Shown here: positions 58,510 to 64,000 of the stretch, piece by piece
How the letters are laid out: every line of letters starts with the position of its first letter
Position numbering within the stretch: position 1 is the stretch's first letter
Assembly: GCA_029204225.1 (NCBI GenBank)
Contig: CM055097.1
Location: 49,098,153-49,162,152, forward strand
Direction of reading: 5' to 3'
Origin: Diphasiastrum complanatum
Taxonomy: Eukaryota; Streptophyta; Lycopodiopsida; Lycopodiales; Lycopodiaceae
Length of the DNA: 64,000 bases
The notes under the pieces: generated by a model
Databases searched by the model: none
The model's input: the letters and a program-made list of their open reading frames with translations, nothing else
What the model was told of the DNA's origin: nothing
Program-made: the position numbers and the translations under genes

Positions 58510-59741
58510 TAGGGAATTGGTTGATCGCTCTTCACACTTCTACTTCTGAATCAACCGATATGTTGTGGCATTTCAGATTAGGCCATTTAAATTTCAATAG
58601 TATTCAAATGTCAAATCAGAATTTAGTACAAGATCTTCCTTCTATTTGCAAATCGAATTCTTCTTGTGAAAGCTGTATTATCAATAAACATTCTAGAAGT
58701 CCATTCATTTTTTATTCAATTCATACTTCTAGAGATTTGCTAGATCTTGTGCACAGTGACATTTGTGCCCCGATGCAGACTGCTTTCACAGGAGAGCCCT
58801 CTATTTTCAAACATTCATCGATGAGATTTCTCGAAGAGTTGTCACCTATTTTCTGAAGAACAAATCCAAGGCATTCAAGTTCTTCAAACAGTTTAAGGCA
58901 TCTGGCTAAAAATTAGGACTAGATCCAGAGGAAAATCAAGGCTCTAACATACTGATGGAGGGAGAGAATTCAACTTCACAAATTCAAGGAGTTCTGCAAG
59001 ACAAACAGAATACATCAACAATATACAACGAGCTAGTCACCTTAGTCCAATGGTGTAGCAAAAAGGAATAATAGGACACTTGTTGAAATTTCCCAAGAGC
59101 ATGTTGGCTCGTGACTCTCTACCAAAGAAATTTTGGACAGAATCTGTCACAATTGCTACCTATTTACAGGATCAATCCATCGCAAAGGGCCTGAATGGCT
59201 TATGAATATGGACAGGATCGAAAACATTACTCAAATATTCGAGTGTTTGGATGCAAAGCTTACGCTCAAATTCTTGCTGATCTAAAAAAGAAGCTAGATG
59301 ACACAAGAAAAAATCGATTTTCATTGGCTACTCCCCAGATTATAAGGCATACAAGCCTCTACAATCTGGACACCCATAAAGCATTTCACCAGTAGAGACG
59401 TCCATTTTTGTGGAAGACCAATTTTTCGACCACAAGGGAAAAGCTCGAGAAAATCCATGTATCGAAAACAACTCCAGGATTGAGCAACAGAAAATTGATA
59501 CTGATTCAAAAAATGAGTCAAAACCTCAACGGATCAAATCACATCAAAGGATTGAAGTTCAGCCCAGAAGATCAAACCAATTTAAAAAGCCTCCATCCCC
59601 GACTTATGGATGATCCAGCCTACTACTTTGTGCAAGAAACAAACACTATTTCAGAGGCAATGTCAACACCTGATGTTGATCAATGGAAAGTTGCAATGGA
59701 AACAGAATTTGATTCTCTGATTAAGAATCAAACATGGACTG
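58510..59741 (+). pseudogene. Copia pre-integrase/integrase/RT-linker relic (plus strand), left part
   Basis: The plus strand frame 58521-58856 reads MLWHFRLGHLNFNSIQM and SCESCIINKHSR (HHCC finger), then DLVHSDICAP (first catalytic Asp). Fragments of the core follow with stops, the integrase C-terminus at 59195-59395 (VFGCKAYAQILADLKKKLDD), and the RT linker SEAMSTPDVDQWKVAMETEFDSLIKNQTWT ending exactly at the TSD of a solo LTR. Decayed. Confidence 0.88.
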
Positions 59742-60602
59742 CGTAGGAAATCTGAGGAAAATTAATACTTGCAGAGAAAGTGGTGAGCAGTTGGTGGATC
59801 GGAAATACGACAGTTACTTGTAAAGATGAGTTCAAGATGAATCAGATATTACAATGCACAAAATGAAACAAAATAGTAGTGGAACAAAACTGCACTCTGA
59901 TAATAATCAAAATTGAGTACAATGCTTTGAAGCTGGGTGCAAACACTCTTCAATTGAGTTCAATGACAGCTAACTAATTCTCTAAATTGAAAATTGAACT
60001 TAGATATTTACAACAAAATGCCTGCAGGATGACAGCCTGATCAATGTGTTGACTGCAATGCAGATCTTCCTTGATGATTGGAAATTAGATGATTAGTACA
60101 TTGAAAGCTGACATTAATCTACTTGATTAGCTACGCCTTGTCCTCCAGTAGGGTAGCCATCATTTTTGTCAGAGATATATGTACAGAAGTAGACGGCCTG
60201 TCAACGTCGTGACATGGGTCAGATTTCCGAGTTGACAATAGAAAGGGTCGAATTTTACAAAGGGTCAAAATTTATACACTGGATCGGATTTATACAAAGG
60301 GTCAGATTTTTACAAGGGTCGAATTTATTAGACCCAATCCGATCCGATCTAGGGTCGAAGACGTCCAAAAAAATTAGACCCGATCCAATCTGATCCGATC
60401 TAAGGTCAAAAAATCTCTCTTTGACAAGAATGACATTGGGTCAAAAATATGCTTGGGTCAAAAAAATTTGATCCCTAATTTGTCGATCCTTTGTTGAAAT
60501 TCGAGCCTTCATAATTTTTTGTGTTTTCCAAGAATAAGTATATACAGATTTTTCAAGATGCTCATTACCAAATGATTTGGGCTTGGGCATTGAAATCCAA
60601 CA
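59742..60602 (-). repeat. Solo LTR (861 bp) inserted in the copia RT frame
   Basis: Flanked by perfect 5-bp TSD GACTG (59737-59741, 60603-60607). Removing it and one TSD rejoins NQTWT to VTELPQ. In minus orientation it starts TGTTGGATTTCAATGCCC, the same family as the 3' LTR at 62052 (TGTTGGATTTCAATGTTAGG). The other end reads CGTAGG on the plus strand, probably TGTAGG with one change. It contains a tract rich in GGGTC and GATCCGAT repeats (60230-60420). Confidence 0.9.
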
Positions 60603-60607
60603 GACTG

Positions 60608-62042
60608 TAACTGAGCTACCACAGGATCGAAATCGATTCCATGCAAATGGATATTCAAAGTTGAAGTATGATGTGAAGGAAGATTAAATCGATACAAGGC
60701 TAGGCTGGTCACCAAAGGCCATATTTCAGATCTGGATTATTCTGAGACTGTCAAACCTATTGTGAAACATGCTTCAATTCAATTACTACTCTCCTTATGC
60801 AGCTGCAACATATCTTGGAGTCCACCAAATGGATGGGGAGATTTATATGTCGCATCTAGAGGGATACGAATTGAAGGGTAAGGAGGACCTAGTGTGCAAA
60901 TCCACAAGGCTCTATATGGTTTGGAAACAGTCCACCAAGAGCCTGGTTCTAAGAAATTGATACTTTTCTAATCGAGAATGGTTTTATTCCAAACTCGGTA
61001 GACTTGAATGTCTATTTCAAGCTTGTATCGGATTCCTTCATAATCATCACTCTTTATGTAGATGATACATTACTGTTTAGTAACACTCTGAATTTGTTGA
61101 AGGACACCAAATGCATGCTCTCACAGGAATACAAGATGACTGTCCATTACTATCTTGGAATTCAGATTTAATGAATTTGATCCAGCATACAACTTTTCAT
61201 CAGTCAACAAACGATATCTCACCAACGTGTTGGACAAATATGGAATGACCAACTGCAAATCGAAGCTACTTTCCACTCGACGCTGGTCTGAGGCTATCAA
61301 GGAGAAATGTCCTCAAACTGAGACAGAAAAGAAAAAAATGAAGTAGTATCTGTTTCACTCTATCATCGGCTCACTAATGTATGCAATGCTTGACCCTGAC
61401 CTTGCATACTTGGATTAGCTCTCTCCACCAATTCCCTATCAAATCCAGGGCCAACACATTAGAAGGTTCTCATGAAGGTCATGAAGTATGTCCAAGCCAC
61501 AAAGGATCACAGCATCTGTTAGGAAACAGCCACTCTGCCAATATTCTCGAAGGATACACAGATGCAGATTGGGCAGAGATATCGACACCAGAAGATCGCT
61601 TCTGGATCTGTGTTCTTGAATCAAGGCCCATCAATCAAGACCGAATCTCATAGAACAGCCAAAAAACAGACCTCCAGTTGCATTATCATCAATAGAATCG
61701 GAATACATAGCTGCCAAAAATGCTAACAAGGAGCCAATTTGGGTAAGGAACTTGCTTGCGGATATCGATCTTGCTCATCCACATCCAGTGAATATCTATT
61801 GTGATAATCGAAGCACAATTGCACTATCTCTAACTCTGAAATTTCATTCTTGGAAGCCAAGCATATCGAAATCAGGTATCATTACCTTAGAGAGAAAGTG
61901 CAAAACAAGAAAGTGTCATTGGTTTACTGCAGGTTAGATTTTATGGTAGTAGACTACTTCACAAAGCACTATCCAAGGAGCACCATCTAAGATTTAATAA
62001 TATGCTAAATCTGAAGATCAAAGTTTTTCAGGATCCACATTA
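60608..62042 (+). pseudogene. Copia RT/RNase H relic (plus strand), right part
   Basis: Reading across frameshifts: CKWIFKV, GRLNRYKARLVTKGH, LDYSETVKPIVKHASIQLLLSL, QMDGEIYMSHLEGYE, ITLYVDDTLL with the YVDD box intact at about 61051, a thumb region with KRYLTNVLDKYGMTNCKS, then GYTDADWAE (RNase H), LLADIDLAHPHPVNIYCDNRSTIALS and a final EAKHIEI-like region. Many stops. It continues the element interrupted by the solo LTR. Confidence 0.9.
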
Positions 62043-62051
62043 AGAGGGAGG
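62043..62051 (+). other. Copia polypurine tract
   Basis: AGAGGGAGG directly before the LTR start TGTTGGATTTC. Confidence 0.8.
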
Positions 62052-62454
62052 TGTTGGATTTCAATGTTAGGCCCAAATCCATTTGGTAATGAGCATCATG
62101 GAAAGCTGTATACACTTATACTAGAAAACCAAAAAAAAAAAAAAAGGAGAGACTCGAAGTTTTAAGCAGAAGATAGAAATCCGGATCGACTCAAAAAATT
62201 TGTAGTATTTTTAGAATTTCTTGATATCAGAAAATTTTGTTTGCACTATTAATTTTATTCTATCGCGCATTGCTATTGTTCATTCATCTTGATTATTGTT
62301 GTTGGTAACTGATGTGCTTCTAATCCGCAACCATCCGTTGCTAAAAGTTCCGCTGCTATTACACATTTCTGATTTGATATCAGAGTTCTGTTCTATCATA
62401 TCTCTACTAATCTGATATCAGTCGATCCTTCCACATTCCCATTGTTTTACGACA
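62052..62454 (+). repeat. Copia 3' LTR (plus strand, internally shortened), followed by a PBS
   Basis: Starts TGTTGGATTTC after the PPT and ends TTTTACGACA. Its first ~80 bp match the solo LTR start; its right half matches, in inverse orientation, 63194-63420. It is about 400 bp shorter than the solo LTR. Because TGATATCAGAAC (62455-62466) follows, it also looks like the 5' LTR of a second plus-strand element. Confidence 0.8.
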
Positions 62455-62571
62455 TGATATCAGAACTCGTTTCTGATAACCAACCATTTGTCGACAAGAG
62501 CAGCATTTATTCTAATCTCCTCTTGAAGAAGCATCGAAATTACTCTTAATAGAGTGAGATGCTACTGGGTC
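62455..62571 (+). pseudogene. Copia PBS and gag start relic (plus strand)
   Basis: TGATATCAGAAC is a one-mismatch relative of the PBS TGGTATCAGAAC. The frame behind it reads LVSDNQPFVDKSSIYSNLLL, then KKHRNYS..SEMLLG, like the N-terminus of copia gag (NY..W..M). It breaks off at about 62571 against minus-strand gag. Confidence 0.6.
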
Positions 62572-63066
62572 GAAATAGCCATGACCCAAGTTTCATAGGC
62601 ATCAGGCAGACTCGATAATAGAGTCATCACTGCATCAAAACCTTTAATGACTAAGCCGGTTGTAGTCATCTGCTCCATGAGTTTTAAAAGTGTTGAGATG
62701 GCTCAAAATACTATCTGCATCAGACATTCTCAATGTGAAAAACTTATTCCTCAAATGAAGTTTGGAAGTGACATCCCTGATATCATAGGGGTTGCGAGAA
62801 TGTCCCAAGCATTCTTAGCAGTCTAAGCAATTCAAATATGACTGATTTGGGAGTCTTTGATATTGAGTGTGATTAAGACAAATGCCTTGCCATCTCATTG
62901 TTCCATTTGGTGATGATGGCTGCATCACCTCAGGTTTGACTTCAGTGCCATCAACGATCTCCCACAATTCTTTGGCAAGTAGAACTACTTTCATCTTGAA
63001 CTTCCAGAGATGGTAGTTATCTCTGTCGAGTTTGTCAATCAGAGATGAACTAGAAGACGGATCCAT
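62572..63066 (-). pseudogene. Copia gag relic (minus strand)
   Basis: The minus strand from 63066 reads MDPSSSSSLIDKLDRDNYHL, WKFKMKVVLLAKELWEIVDG, then after frameshifts AAIITKWNNEMAR, AKNAWDILATP, LMEQMTTTGLVIKGFDAVMT, LLSSLPDAYETWVMAIST. This is a typical copia gag (UBN2-type) order. Truncated at 62572. Confidence 0.88.
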
Positions 63067-63181
63067 TCTGGTGTAGAGAACGAGACCATTGGTAGAAACA
63101 ACAATATCCAAAAATTGTTGGCTGCACACTTGCTAAAACGATGTCTTGATAGAATCAAGACACTATTGTGGATTATCAAGA

Positions 63182-63889
63182 CTGTTGATACCATGTCGTA
63201 AAACCGATAGGAATGTAGAAGGATCGATTGATATCGGATTAGAAGAGATCTGATAAAAACAGAACTCTAATATCAAATCGAAAATGTGTAATAGCAGCAG
63301 AAGTTTTAGCAATGGATGGTTGCGGATCAGAAGCGCGTCAGTTACCAACAACAATAATCAAGATGAATGAACAGTGCAATGCACAATAAAACAAAACAAT
63401 AATGTAGACCAAATTTGCACTCTGATTGCTTGAAATGAGTACAATAGCTTGAAGCAACAATGCGAGGCTGTGTATCAAAAATAAGCTTCAGTTGAATGTT
63501 GTCGAGCAAAAACCAATTAGCTATAGAATGATACTGTTGTTTAATTTGATTAGACGTTGACTCTATACGTTGACGAATGCATGTCAGTGATTAATATATT
63601 GAAAGCATGACATTAATCTACTTAATTTAGTATATCCGTCCTACAGTAGATAGCTGTCATTCTGACCATAAATGTATGTATAGAGTAGGTGGACTATCAA
63701 CGTCACAATGTGGGTCAGATTTTTGGTTGACAACATCAAAAATTACAATGTATCAAAAATATATAATGACTCGATAAATTACGGGACTGACTCGGAAAAT
63801 TACGACTCGAGTAGAGTCAATCCGATATCAAGAAATTCTAGAAATACTACAAATGTTTTGAGTCAATCTGGTATCGAAAAAGTTTGATT
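63182..63889 (-). repeat. Copia 5' LTR with PBS (minus strand), interrupted at 63890
   Basis: PBS-like TGGTATCAACAG on the minus strand (63182-63193) next to the LTR end TTTTACGACA. The LTR body is homologous to the solo LTR (59820-60250, same strand) and inverse to 62160-62454. Its 5' end is not reached, because another LTR starts at 63890. Confidence 0.8.
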
Positions 63890-64000
63890 TGTGAAGAATT
63901 TCAGATCAATTAAGATCCAAATCCATAATAGATCAATTCTACCAATCTTGCAATTGTGGAAAAATCAACATCTACTTAAAGAAAAAGATGCAAACTCACT
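63890..64000 (-). repeat. LTR start, runs off the right edge
   Basis: TGTGAAGAATTTCAGATC on the plus strand resembles the left edge of the LTR at 45943 (TGTGAATAATTTCATATC) and keeps the ATCTACT..GATGCAAACTCA block. It is apparently inserted into the LTR at 63182-63889. Confidence 0.65.

Overview
This is plant nuclear DNA. The evidence is an intron-rich PDR-type ABC transporter gene with GT-AG introns, dense Ty1/copia and Ty3/gypsy LTR retroelements (tRNA-iMet primer-binding sites, a chromodomain integrase), a SAUR-like plant gene fragment, and very AT-rich intergenic DNA full of microsatellites. I cannot fix the species. No bacterial operons, CRISPR arrays, rRNA or tRNA genes were seen.

Layout. 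(1) 1-2.7 kb: the 5' part of a PDR/ABCG transporter gene on the minus strand; eight complete exons and the start of a ninth can be placed, and the gene runs off the left edge. (2) 2.7-5.9 kb: its upstream flank, with a ~258-bp tandem duplication. (3) 5.9-10.8 kb: copia integrase/RT scraps in scrambled order, then the 3' half and LTR of a minus-strand chromodomain gypsy element. (4) 10.8-20.5 kb: a deleted plus-strand copia element (E1) carrying an unassigned segment X, interrupted by a complete, young minus-strand copia element (E2, 13303-19665) with LTRs, 5-bp target duplication, PBS, PPT and an unbroken 1317-codon gag-pol frame. (5) 20.5-32 kb: mostly unrecognised DNA with isolated LTRs and gypsy relics, including an LTR at 25751 flanked by a PPT on one side and a PBS on the other. 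(6) 32.15-34 kb: a broken histone-H3-like copy resembling CENH3, then unidentified open reading fragments. (7) 33989-38395: a non-autonomous LTR element (E3) with a captured SAUR fragment. (8) 38.8-39.6 kb: an unidentified coding-like block on the minus strand. (9) 40-48 kb: a minus-strand copia relic split by a second complete non-autonomous LTR element (E4, 42220-45866, two 830-bp LTRs, TSD GTGGC), another LTR, and a second copy of segment X. (10) 48-52.9 kb: microsatellites and copia RNase H relics. (11) 52968-58237: a non-autonomous gypsy element (E5) with gag and a damaged protease but no RT or integrase, nested beside or in a copia relic (58.2-62.05 kb). That relic also contains a solo LTR with a perfect 5-bp TSD. 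(12) 62-64 kb: colliding plus and minus copia ends and another LTR running off the right edge.

The only conventional host gene supported with confidence is the transporter. The rest is nested retrotransposon sediment. The items most worth attention are the integrase catalytic Glu-to-Lys change in otherwise intact E2, the two complete non-autonomous LTR families (E3, E4) with unassigned ORFs, gene capture (SAUR) in E3, the CENH3-like pseudogene, the duplicated segment X, and a CACACGTGTG palindrome recurring in several different LTRs. Start codons of some short frames discussed here are not ATG, so ends are given by homology or splice sites where possible.
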